Source: Bacteroidia bacterium (GTDB lineage: Bacteria; Bacteroidota; Bacteroidia; Bacteroidales; Rikenellaceae). Taken from it: 19,629 nt of DNA. Under the pieces are notes generated by a model. It was not told the origin of the DNA. It saw nothing but the letters and a program-made list of their open reading frames with translations, and did no database searches. Position 1 is the first letter of the stretch. Every line of letters starts with the position of its first letter. The DNA is taken from the NCBI GenBank assembly GCA_025999315.1, contig BNXD01000029.1:1-19629 (forward strand). Reading direction: 5' to 3'. Both the position numbers and the translations under genes were made by a program. This document shows positions 1 to 7,740 of the stretch, piece by piece.

Positions 1-114
1 CACAATCGTTATTTATCATCTCTCAAAGAACGCATTGCCAAATTCTGGCGACTATTTTCATCGGCGGACAGACCAAATGAAATCATTAAAAATATTTGTG
101 TAATTAATTTTTAG
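1..114 (+). CDS. C-terminal tail of an unidentified protein (partial)
   Basis: Frame 1 is open from the first base to a TAG at 112-114 and encodes 37 residues ending KNICVINF. The start lies outside the window. The peptide has a basic/amphipathic stretch (SLKERIAKFWRLF) and nothing I can assign to a family. It is convergent with, and slightly overlaps, the minus-strand ORF that ends at 111. An open frame this short could occur by chance, so this is a weak call. Confidence 0.3.
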   Translation, partial: HNRYLSSLKERIAKFWRLFSSADRPNEIIKNICVINF

Positions 115-425
115 ATGTTATATAATAAATAGATTATCACAGCTATTACTGCTGCCGAGAGCGCAAAGCGCAGGATTCGCAGCGCCAGCCGCAGAACAAA
201 GCGGACTATCCACAGACCGACGATAACCGCCGCTATTGCCGTCATGATGGTTGCGGTTGCCGTACCACCGGCTACTGCGCCTGCTACGCTTCCTCCTGCT
301 GTCCCGCCGCCAGGACAGGACTTGCAGATACAGACGACGACCAGTATCATCGGCGCGAGCAACCGGACGATCCGCATCAGCACCCGGAACGCCCGAAAAC
401 ACAGAATCAACATCATGGTATTCAT
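111..425 (-). CDS. small Gly/Ala-rich hydrophobic membrane protein, unknown function
   Basis: This ORF encodes 104 residues, starting MNTMMLILCFRAFRVLMRIV. Three hydrophobic stretches are visible, at about residues 22-36, 57-75 and 88-102. A Gly/Ala-rich stretch (about 38-56, with CPGGGTAGGSVAGAVAGG) lies between the first and second. Arg residues flank the hydrophobic stretches, as expected for topology signals. I do not recognise the family. It could be a small inner-membrane protein of the neighbouring mobile DNA. The competing frames over this interval look less protein-like. No promoter is evident on the minus strand, and an element with terminal repeats (450-658) lies directly upstream. 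Confidence 0.45.
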   Translation of the reverse strand: MNTMMLILCFRAFRVLMRIVRLLAPMILVVVCICKSCPGGGTAGGSVAGAVAGGTATATIMTAIAAVIVGLWIVRFVLRLALRILRFALSAAVIAVIIYLLYNI

Positions 426-449
426 ATAATCAGCTATTTAATGATTCTT

Positions 450-658
450 AATGCGAATTAACAGTTGAAATCTAATATGTCATGCTGAACGAAGCGTAGC
501 GGAGTCGAAGCATCTCAAAATGACCGGTTCTTAAATATTGCCGAGGCCCTTCGACCTCTTCGTTTCGCTCAGGGTGACATAATACTTATGTTTGCATAAA
601 GCCTTGCTGTTGTAAAGTCCTGGATATCAAATATTATTTTCAACTTTTAATTAGCATT
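450..658. mobile_element. MITE-like element with terminal inverted repeats and a REP-like hairpin core
   Basis: The ends are inverted repeats of about 22 bp. The left end (450-471) begins AATGCGAATTAACAGTTGAA. The reverse complement of 636-658 begins AATGCTAATTAAAAGTTGAA, and the two match at about 20 of 22 positions. Inside is an imperfect palindrome: TGTCATGCTGAAC with GAAGCATCTC (from 478), then GAGGCCCTTCGAC with CTCAGGGTGACA (to 579). The element has no coding capacity. It resembles further copies near 5046, 13428 and 15885. TA flanks both ends, which could be a target duplication but is too short to rely on. Confidence 0.55.
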
Positions 659-696
659 ATTCAGTAATTCGTAATTCCACTGTCGCCACCGTGTGG

Positions 697-924
697 CCCT
701 TCGGGTTGTGTTCGGGTTTCGGGGGCGGGAAGTCCGGCGGCGCGGAGCGGGCAAGGCTTGCGGGGAAAATACTACCCGCAGCCCGCAGCGGCTGTGCGAA
801 GCGCAGGCGCGACGGCGAGCCAGGGTGGAGATTTTCCCGCGCAACCCGCAGGGCCCGGCCTTGCCCGCTCCTCCCAACACCGCCGGTAACTTCGCCCCTG
901 AAACCGAACACAACCCGAAAGGGG
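697..924. repeat. long GC-rich imperfect inverted repeat (possible structured RNA or hairpin element)
   Basis: The arms are 697-773 and about 827-924. The left arm starts CCCTTCGGGTTGTGTTCGGG. The reverse complement of the right end starts CCCCTTTCGGGTTGTGTTCG. Complementarity continues inward through GCGGGCAAGGC and GGGGAAAAT, with small bulges. The centre (about 774-826) contains CCCGCAGCCCGCAGC. ORFs in several frames across this stretch are by-products of the high GC content. It lies between the element at 450-658 and the ATPase promoter, in otherwise AT-rich flanks. Function is unknown. Confidence 0.6.
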
Positions 925-1063
925 AAACACCAATATATCTCTGTCAAATGATGTAGCAATGCGATAACCATTGAGATTCAGCCGATATTATGAGATTTCT
1001 TTCTCGACCAGGTAAATTCTCAATATTGGCGATGAACAAACTTGTTTAGCAATAGTAAACATA

Positions 1064-1094
1064 TTTGTTGCTAACCAATAAATACGTATCTTTG
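1064..1094 (+). promoter_or_regulatory. Bacteroidetes-type promoter of the ATPase gene
   Basis: TTTG at 1064-1067 and TATCTTTG (TAnnTTTG) at 1087-1094 are separated by 19 bases, which is the Bacteroidetes primary sigma consensus. The ATG at 1120 lies 26 bases downstream, leaving a short leader. There is no Shine-Dalgarno sequence, as is usual in this phylum. Confidence 0.7.
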
Positions 1095-1119
1095 CAGCGT
1101 CATCCAAAATGTTGAAAAT

Positions 1120-2334
1120 ATGATACGGCAGGCTATAATGGGGCAGGTTATCGAAGAGCAGGCGCAAAAGGCGGCACGCAGTTCCTCAATGCTCTCGAGA
1201 GAGGTGTTGTCCGAAATATCCGACGTGCGGTCGCACGCATTGATCGTTTCGGGCATCAGGCGTTGCGGGAAGAGCACTCTGCTGTTGCAACTGCTCGGCA
1301 GCGACAGCCGCCGCTCGCTGTATCTCAATTTCGAAGACCCGCGCCTGTCGGGTTTCGAACTGGAAGATTTTCAGCTATTGGACAATATTATCGGACAAAA
1401 AAAGTGCGAAGCGCTCTACTTCGACGAGATTCAGGTCGTCGATCGCTGGGAGTTGTATGTGAGGCAGAAACTGGATGAGGGGTTCAAGGTCGTCGTCACG
1501 GGCTCCAACGCCTCGCTGCTCAGCCGTGAGTTGGGGACCAAACTCACAGGACGGCACATAACCAAAGAACTGTACCCATTCTCGTATCGCGAATTTCTGG
1601 CTTTCAAATCGTTGCAAGCCGGCGAAAAGTCGTTCCAGAAATATATGACGGTCGGCGGCTTTCCCGAGTTTGTCAAAACGGGCAACAGAGACATTATGAC
1701 TGCACTGTTTTACGACATTCTCAACCGCGATATAGCCGTGCGGCATAATATTCGTGATGTGAACCAGCTCAAACGGCTTGCCGTATATCTTTTCTCGAAT
1801 GTCGGCAACCTTGTAACGGCCACACGATTGCAGCAGCCGTTGAATATCAGTACGGCTACGATTCTGGAATATTTTTCGTTTATGGAAGACACATATCTGG
1901 TGGCTTTCCTGCCGAAGTTCAGCTATTCGTACAGGGCGCAGTTGGTCAACCCGCGAAAAATCTATGCCGTCGACCCGGGGATAATAAAGATCGCCTCCGT
2001 ATCGTTTACGGACAACCGTGGCCATCTGCTCGAAAATCTGATCTACTGGGAGCTTCGCAGACAAGGTAAAGAACTCTATTATTTCAATGAGAATGGGGCG
2101 GAGTGCGATTTTGTTGTCATGCAAAACGGCAAGGCGGAACGTGTCGTTCAGGTTTGCTACGAGTTGTCGCCAGAAAACCGCCAGCGTGAGCAGCGAGGTC
2201 TGCACGAAGCGATGAAGTTTTTCGACACTGCCAACGGCATGATCGTAACATGCGCTCAGCGCGACGCCTACATGCAGGATGGCAAACAGATCGACGTCAT
2301 ACCTGCTTATGAGTTCCTGACGCGACAGAAATGA
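1120..2334 (+). CDS. AAA+ ATPase with DUF4143 (COG1373 family)
   Basis: The product is 404 aa, the usual size for this family. Walker A is GIRRCGKST at residues 45-53 and Walker B is YFDEIQ at 100-105. The family-typical VVTGSNASLLSRELGTKLTGRH and the PFSYREFL segment follow. The second half, with NRDIAVRHNIRD, the IYAVDPGI segment and ENLIYWELRRQGKELYY, fits the DUF4143 domain, whose C-terminal part is nuclease-like. These ATPases are common in Bacteroidetes and archaea and often sit near mobile DNA, but their biochemical role is poorly defined. The ATG at 1120 is supported by the promoter at 1064-1094. The gene is monocistronic and followed by terminator hairpins. No broken motif is seen. 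Confidence 0.9.
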   Translation: MIRQAIMGQVIEEQAQKAARSSSMLSREVLSEISDVRSHALIVSGIRRCGKSTLLLQLLGSDSRRSLYLNFEDPRLSGFELEDFQLLDNIIGQKKCEALYFDEIQVVDRWELYVRQKLDEGFKVVVTGSNASLLSRELGTKLTGRHITKELYPFSYREFLAFKSLQAGEKSFQKYMTVGGFPEFVKTGNRDIMTALFYDILNRDIAVRHNIRDVNQLKRLAVYLFSNVGNLVTATRLQQPLNISTATILEYFSFMEDTYLVAFLPKFSYSYRAQLVNPRKIYAVDPGIIKIASVSFTDNRGHLLENLIYWELRRQGKELYYFNENGAECDFVVMQNGKAERVVQVCYELSPENRQREQRGLHEAMKFFDTANGMIVTCAQRDAYMQDGKQIDVIPAYEFLTRQK

Positions 2335-2397
2335 CCGGTATGCCTGACATTAGGCGGTAAGATGGTAACAGCGTTTTGATTGAACTTCGTTTCACAC

Positions 2398-2432
2398 AAA
2401 ATGCGCAGCTCGTTCCGAGGGTTGCGCATTTT
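2398..2432 (+). terminator. hairpin terminator after the ATPase gene
   Basis: AAAATGCGCA at 2398-2407 pairs exactly with TGCGCATTTT at 2423-2432. A nested CTCG/CGAG stem lies in the loop. It sits 64 bases after the ATPase stop. The A and T tracts at the stem base allow termination in either direction between these convergent genes. Confidence 0.65.
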
Positions 2433-2495
2433 AGTGGATATGGTTTAATCTGAGAGCAGAAACGGTTGATTGCTGAAAGTATTAATACACAATAA

Positions 2496-2523
2496 CCAAC
2501 GCGACCTTTTCGGGTCGCGTTGG
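2496..2523. terminator. GC-rich hairpin between convergent genes
   Basis: CCAACGCGACC (2496-2506) pairs with GGTCGCGTTGG (2513-2523) around a 6-base loop, a perfect 11-bp stem. It lies 48 bases beyond the minus-strand topoisomerase stop and 162 bases beyond the ATPase stop. No strong T-run follows on either strand, so termination is likely but may be inefficient. Confidence 0.5.
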
Positions 2524-2570
2524 TGCTTTGCAGATCGTCAAGATGCGGTACAGCAGACAAATAATTTGTT

Positions 2571-5048
2571 TTACTTCTTCCTGCGTTTTTCCGCCTCAGG
2601 ATACTCGAACCTCAGGTTGTACTTTTCGTCGAGGACGATTGGTGCGCTGAACTTGCGGCCTTTGGCGCCGGCGAAGCCGTCGATGATGTCTGTGTTACCG
2701 GATGTTAGGAGTTGTCCTACGTGGCTATCGGTGAGGCGAACGCCGCGAATGGTGCGGTAGATGGCCAGGCCACAGGCGGGGTTGTTGCAACGGGCAGAGC
2801 GTGGACGGAGGATGACCTTGCCGGTCTTGCACTTCGGGCATGGAAAGCATCCCCACGCACCATCCGGTGTGCTGATGGCCAGTATCTCGGCGGTCATACG
2901 GCGGACGTGAGCGGCGATCTCCCCGTGGAAGGCATCCGCGGTCAGTTCCCCGCTCCCGATCAGGGCGAGTTGCCGCTCCCAATGGATGGTCATGCCAATG
3001 TCGGCGATCAGCATCGTGTGCACCGCCTTCCACAGATGCAGCCCCCGCTCGGTGGGGATAAGGCCCGCCGCCGCGCCCTCGCTCTCGCTCTCATGCTCGA
3101 CGTATTCTCGGGCTATAAGGGTTTCTATGACGGAGGCGGGGGGGGAGGGAGCGCCGATGCCGTAAGTATGGATGCGGTCGTTACCGGATGCCGCGGTTGT
3201 CGGGACGGCGGATTCGGTTTCAGCAACTTGCGACGGCGCTCCGACCTCCGACGGAATTGATTGAACCGGTTGCGGCGGAACTGCCGTAGCTGATGAAACA
3301 GGTGTGTCAAGCTGCGCATTTCCCGGCATTGCATCAAACAGCGCGGTTGCCGAAGCTGCCGCCGCCGCACTTTCGGTATCAGCATGGGTAGCATCCTTTG
3401 TCCATTCGGCCTGCGAAGGCGCTTCGGCTTCCGCCAATGCCACCTCCGGCAAAGCCTGCCCGACGTTGGCCATAGCTTCGAGCAATGTCGCCTTGGTGTA
3501 GAGCGGTTTGGGGTGTGGTTTCAGCTCGGCAAGGTTGCAACCGGCGACGGGCAACAGTTCCTCGGCGACAAAGGCTGGAATCGGCAGTTTAACGTCAGAA
3601 CAGCCATGCTTGGCGTCGCTGCCATTACTACCGCTTCCATTACCATCGCCCGCGTTTTCATCGCCCACGCTGCCATACCCCACCTCGTCCTGCTCGGCGT
3701 CGGTAGCGCGGTTCAATACCTCACGCCAGCCGGGGTTTACAACATGCACCTGCCGCAAGGCGAACGACATACCACCGCATACCACCCGCACCCGTACCGA
3801 TTTCTTTCGACAGTCTGGCGAGGCGGTCTCACGCTCCCGGACGGCGATCAGGCTGTAAACCGCCTGCTCGTGCTCGCCGAGGTTGCCGGTGGCGTCGGGC
3901 CGACCGTGTCCGCCGATATTGTCGAGGCCGTCATGCTTACTGCGTTTGACCGGATCGCCGAGGTCGCCGGATTTGTCGTGCTTGCCGGGGTTGTGAAGAC
4001 CTTCGGATTCGCCTGACGGGTCGGACTTGCCTGACGCGCCGGTGGCGTCGAGCCGACCGCTGTACTTGAAGTTGTCGACCTTGCCGGATTCGCCCAACCC
4101 GCCCAATGACCCGCCGGTGGTGACGATTGTGCCGGACGACGGATGCGAGATCAGCCCTGCTTCGTAGAGCCTGCGGGCGACGGCGAGGGTTTGCGAAGCG
4201 GTAAGACCATAACGGGTGATAGCGTCCATCTGGAGCGAGGTCAGGTCGTACAAGGGTGGCGGCGACTGTTTGACCGTGCGCCGCTCGACACTGACCACCT
4301 GCGCCGCAGGTTGCTTTTGCAGGCAGGCGTAGGCCGATTCTGCTGCCACACGCTCCGTAAAGCTGCCGTCGCAGGCAAAGCGATAGCGGACGCCATCCTT
4401 GACAACGGTGAGGTAGGGTTTCCGGTACGGTTTGGCCTCCGGGTGACGGTTCTCGACGAACCGCCGGCAGACCATTGCCAGGACGGGGGTCTGGACGCGA
4501 CCGAGGGAGATGTTCGGAACACCGGCTACCGCTTGCAATGTCCGGCTGGCATTTATGCCCACCAGCCAGTCGACTTTTGCGCGTGTGGCGGCGGCAAGGC
4601 AGAGGCCGTCGAACTCGCCGCCATCGCGCAGGTCGTTCAGTCCGGCACGGACAGCCTCATCGGTGAGCGAGGTGAGCCACAGGCGGCGGAAAGGCTTCGT
4701 GCAGCCGAGATATTGGTAAATATTGTGGAACATCAACTCCCCCTCGCGGTCGGGAGCCGTGACAACGATAATACTCTCGCACGCCTCGAACAGGCGGGCG
4801 ACAACCCTCAGGCGGCGGGTGGCGAAGTCGGGGTTGTGGACATAGCCGGAACACGAACCGGATGTCGGATCGTCAGCTGAGGCAGTGGCGCCATTGGGGT
4901 TGACGATCGAACATTCGGCTGAGGCAGAAGGATCGGCAGGGACGGTCGGGGCTGAGATGCCGGTGAGGTTGGTGGCCGAGCCTCGAGCTGAGGATGGAAC
5001 GGTCGGGTCGGAAACGTCGACGCCGGCTGTTGCGGAGGCAGAGTTATG
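2571..5048 (-). pseudogene. topB: degenerate, 5'-truncated type IA topoisomerase (TopB-like) with low-complexity inserts
   Basis: The frame is open from 5048 to the TAA at 2571-2573. The first possible starts are TTG at 4734-4736 and ATG at 4731-4733, giving about 720 aa. Upstream in the same frame is the end of a Toprim domain (FEACESIIVVTAPDREGE, reading into 4737), but the Toprim N-terminus with its EKPS glutamate is absent. The usual T-D-x-x-REGE is altered to TAPDREGE. KPFRRLWLTSLTDEAVRAGL and SLGRVQTPVL are well conserved. The catalytic site, normally TYPRTDSR, reads SHPSSGT: the tyrosine is His (codon 4143-4145), and the following segment is replaced by a Gly/Asp/Lys-rich insert. Two more inserts, one acidic/Gly-rich and one Ala/Ser/Pro-rich, occur before EELLPV and before IETLIAREYVE. 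A C-terminal zinc motif (CPKC ... CNNPAC) and the final domain remain. It cannot be an active topoisomerase as it stands. Confidence 0.8.
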
Positions 5049-5240
5049 CTAATCAGCAGTTTAAATTCAGAATGTCATGCTGAGCAAAGCGGAACGAAGT
5101 GGAGCGAAGTCGAAGCATCTCAAAATGATTGATTTAACAGTATTGCCGAGACCCTTCGACTGCGCTCAGGGTGACATGAGTTCATGGCGACATGAAAAGA
5201 ACCCCATTCAGGGTGACATAATACTTCGCTTCGCATAGGG
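5046..5240. mobile_element. partial copy of the REP/TIR element abutting the topoisomerase remnant
   Basis: The left end ATGCTAATCAGCAGTTTAAA matches the terminal repeat of the element at 450. TGTCATGCTGAGC and GAAGCATCTC follow, then GAGACCCTTCGACTGCGCTC and AGGGTGACAT, a second AGGGTGACATAATACTT, and TTCGCATAGG. The stretch GGGTGACATAATACTT is shared with 573-588. No clear right terminal repeat is seen, so this copy may be degenerate. The CTA at 5049-5051, inside the left end, is the in-frame TAG that closes the topoisomerase frame upstream. Confidence 0.5.
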
Positions 5241-5303
5241 CAGTGTGTCATAAAATACTCAATACCAGTGCAAGTCATTCGGCATTGCACGGCAAGATCG
5301 ATA

Positions 5304-5334
5304 GCCCACAAACGCATTTATGCGTTTCTTGGGC
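5304..5334 (-). terminator. hairpin terminator after the DUF3945 gene
   Basis: GCCCA pairs with TGGGC, enclosing AAACGCAT/ATGCGTTT. The stem ends about 48 bases past the stop of the minus-strand gene. The distal T-run is weak. It fits a terminator for the DUF4099/DUF3945 transcript. Confidence 0.5.
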
Positions 5335-5381
5335 AGAGGGCTGCCGTATCCTCGTCTGCCGCCCGGATCCGAACAACCGCA

Positions 5382-6868
5382 TTACAGTTTCGGCCCCTTG
5401 GGTTTCTGCACCGGAGCCGGTTTTGGAGGTTGCGCCTGCGCCGGTTTTTGGGCGGGTTTCTGCTGCTGCCCTTTGGCCGCCTCGCCGCCTCCGGCCTGAT
5501 GTCCCTGCTCCTGCGTCCGACCGTCGGAAGCGGCCTGCCTTGGCGACGACTGCCCCTGCCCTGCGCCCTGCCTGACATTGGGGTCGCTGTCGTGATAGTT
5601 CACTTTGCCGTAATGGGGATCGAACGTCACCCACGAGTCGAACGCCTTGCCGCCCATGCCCTGCAAGCCTGTCAGGTAAACCCCCTTGCCCTCCTGCAGG
5701 TCGGCACGATTCTGGCCGGTTATCTCCTGCCCGAGTATCTTCTGCGGGACGGGCACGCCGGCCGTCTGCCCGAACTCGTCGGGATGGCGGGCGTACATCG
5801 GGACGCCGCTCTCCATGTCGAGCCTGACAAAGCTCGAATAGGTCTCGCCATAACGGTTGAGCATATCCTTGACGAAAATATCTTTCCCCCCGGCGAGCAG
5901 CTTGCGATCCTCTTCGGGTATCTCCACGCCGCCGAGCGACTGCGGAATGATGATCTCGCGGTCGCCTTCCGGCGAATCGGGATTGTAGAGAGTGTACACC
6001 GGCCTGCCGCTCATCCTGTCGATATGCACGAAGCGGGAGTAGGTTCCCTCTCCCTCCTTGCTCTCCATGCCCTCCACCCTGACCGCTCCGCCTGCGTTCA
6101 GGGCGTCCACCTGCTCGCGGGTCAGCGGCACGCCGCCGAACTTCTGGCCATAGGCGAGCTTCGTATCGTCGAAGTAGATGCCCAGCCCCGACGCTCGGCG
6201 CTAACCTGAAGCGTGGCGTCGTACTCCCTGCCGCTTTTGGCGGTCATGTTCTCGACCAGTATGGGCTCGCCGCGCCGCAACGTCTCCCGCTGCTCGCTGT
6301 CGAATACCTGTCCCTTGTAGTCGGCGGGGAGCTTGAGGCTCTCGAGTTTCATGTGCTTGATGACATTGGTCCTGGTGTCGCGGCTTATGAAGCAGGGTAT
6401 CTTCTCCCGGCCGCAGGTCAGCTCGACCACGCGGCCCATGTTGCCCGTGGGCCCCAACAGGTTCTTTCTGTCCTCGGTCGAGAAGAGATGCCCGAGGTAG
6501 GGTTTGGTCAGGTCGGGGGTTTGCTGCACGCCCTCGAGATTGAGGACGGTGCGGTCGCTCTCGCCTCGAAATGACATTCGGGCGCTGATGCTGCCCTTCG
6601 TTCCGGGCAGGTCGAGCGTGATGCGTTGCGGGTCGGTCTGGTAGCCGCGGAGCATCGTGTCGAGCATGCCGCTCCGTTGAAGGTACTCGCGCGCGAGCCC
6701 CATCGACTTGAGCTGCTCCCAGTCTATGATCTCCTCCTTGAACCGGCAGGCGGATGCGCCTTCGCCGCTGTGCGCTTGCGTTGCGAAGTTGCTGTCTGCT
6801 CCCTGCCGCCTGCCGCCGCCCTCTGCCGGGGCGACGCCCCCGCCGGGGATGTTCTGTTCCTGTGCCAT
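5382..6868 (-). pseudogene. DUF4099/DUF3945 protein of conjugative elements, split by a frameshift
   Basis: Two minus-strand ORFs (6868 to 6122, and 6131 to 5382) form one family member of about 495 aa. The first begins MAQEQNIPGGG, has a low-complexity N-terminus, then DWEQL at residues 49-53 (DUF4099 type) and DUF3945-like repeats (LSxEDRKNL, FDSEQRETLRRGEPI). It should continue VSAERRGLGIYFDD, then GQKFGGVPLTREQ, but the frame changes at the C-run 6186-6189 (GGGG in the gene): adding one G restores it. The second ORF carries more repeats and a Gln/Pro/Lys-rich tail ending KPKGPKL. Such genes usually sit beside topB in Bacteroidetes conjugative elements and their function is not established. 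A sequencing error could mimic the lesion, but the neighbouring topoisomerase is also broken. Confidence 0.75.
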
Positions 6869-7079
6869 TGCTTTTTCTGTTTTTAAGTTAATAGTGGGAT
6901 GAAGTGATGATGTGTGTTATTGTGTGATTGCGGGGATGCTTCGGATGGAGTGTGCGAAATCTTCAGAGAAAAGGAAGACGGAAACGGCGACCGATCCGCA
7001 GTTTGCAAAACCGTTCAAATCGGCGGTTCCCTGAATAGCGGCTGCCCGGAGCCCCTTTGCTGCGGTTGCATTTATGCCG

Positions 7080-7307
7080 CTACCGTCTTATCCGTTTGCC
7101 GGGCGGATGCGTCTGCTTTTGCTGTCGCAACCGGGCCCTATCCTGTGCGGCGGGTCGCTGTTGCTGCCGCTGTTCCGATGATACATCCGCGAGGATTTGC
7201 TTCAAAGCGTCGCCCGGTGCCGTTTTTGGCGATAATTGTGAATAAACAGGCGGAAATTGTAAATGCAGGCTTCGATCATTTGGCACAGTATTTGCATTTC
7301 CAGACAT
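7080..7307 (-). CDS. possible small basic protein upstream of the DUF3945 gene
   Basis: This ORF encodes 75 aa starting MSGNANTVPNDRSLHLQFPP, with a polar, very basic C-terminal half (KQILADVSSEQRQQQRP ... PPGKRIRR). I do not recognise it. Its leader and first 26 codons are duplicated in tandem just upstream: a second copy starts MSDNANTVPNDRS, leaves the repeat and stops after 36 residues. It is co-oriented with the DUF4099/DUF3945 gene, 211 bases away. The competing plus-strand ORF over the repeat has no better support. The call is tentative. Confidence 0.35.
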   Translation of the reverse strand: MSGNANTVPNDRSLHLQFPPVYSQLSPKTAPGDALKQILADVSSEQRQQQRPAAQDRARLRQQKQTHPPGKRIRR

Positions 7308-7472
7308 TGAAATCCGTCATAAGAATTGATAGTAATGCAGGAGCAAATAGATTAATTGTGAATAAACAGGCGGAAATTGTAAATGCAGGCTTCGATCATT
7401 TGGCACAGTATTTGCATTATCAGACATTGAAATCCGTCATAAGAATTGATAGTAATGCAGGAGCAAATACAT
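7233..7472. repeat. 120-bp tandem duplication
   Basis: Two units with an exact 120-bp period, about 7233-7350 and 7353-7470, each begin TAATTGTGAATAAACAGGCG and end GCAGGAGCAAATA. They differ only at two adjacent bases (TTTCC versus TTATC, near 7299-7300 and 7419-7420). The near-identity indicates a recent duplication. On the minus strand the unit covers the leader and the first 26 codons of the ORF at 7080-7307. Confidence 0.85.
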
Positions 7473-7479
7473 TTTAAAT

Positions 7480-7740
7480 ATTATAATCGTCCCTCCGGTT
7501 ATCCTCATCACCTCAGACAATCGGATGGTACCACACAATGGAGTGATCGTCAGGCATGTGATTGTGCGCGATACGGTGACCCGTGAATCGATCGTGCGGC
7601 GCGCACGCTATACATCAGCGTCCTGGAGCCTACCACGCTCGCGCCAATTATGGATACTCTACAATCGTACAATATCGCCCATATAACGGCAGTCATTGAG
7701 TGCGAACTATCACGGACGTAGCGTCGAAACTATCCTAATA
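7480..7740. other. gene-poor junction upstream of the fimbrial operon
   Basis: No intact gene and no TTTG/TAnnTTTG promoter pair is seen here. In one plus frame, 7587-7721 reads as plausible protein (TLYISVLEPTTLAPIMDTL and onward, ending ECELSRT at a TAG). The adjacent frame before it reads VRHVIVRDTVTRES. Together they could be a frameshifted relic of a small gene. No family is recognised. Confidence 0.3.

Noticed and set aside
448..660. TA target-site duplication flanking the 450-658 element
   Set aside because: TA on both sides is compatible with a duplication but is only two bases in AT-rich DNA and is not clearly repeated at 15885-16321.
1071..1328. 85-aa minus-strand ORF over the ATPase promoter
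   Set aside because: It is antisense to the ATPase start and to a good promoter, with no protein-like features.
6180..6195. Programmed -1 frameshifting in the DUF3945 gene
   Set aside because: A -1 shift would restore the frame, but no X-XXY-YYZ slippery heptamer or clear downstream stimulatory structure is seen. A lost G in the run is simpler.
5268..6209. 313-aa plus-strand ORF opposite the DUF3945 gene
   Set aside because: The minus strand shows the real repeat pattern (LTREQVDALNAGG). This ORF also starts inside a repeat/terminator region.
7233..7472. CRISPR array or iteron origin
   Set aside because: Only two 120-bp units with no spacer between them; this is a simple tandem duplication.
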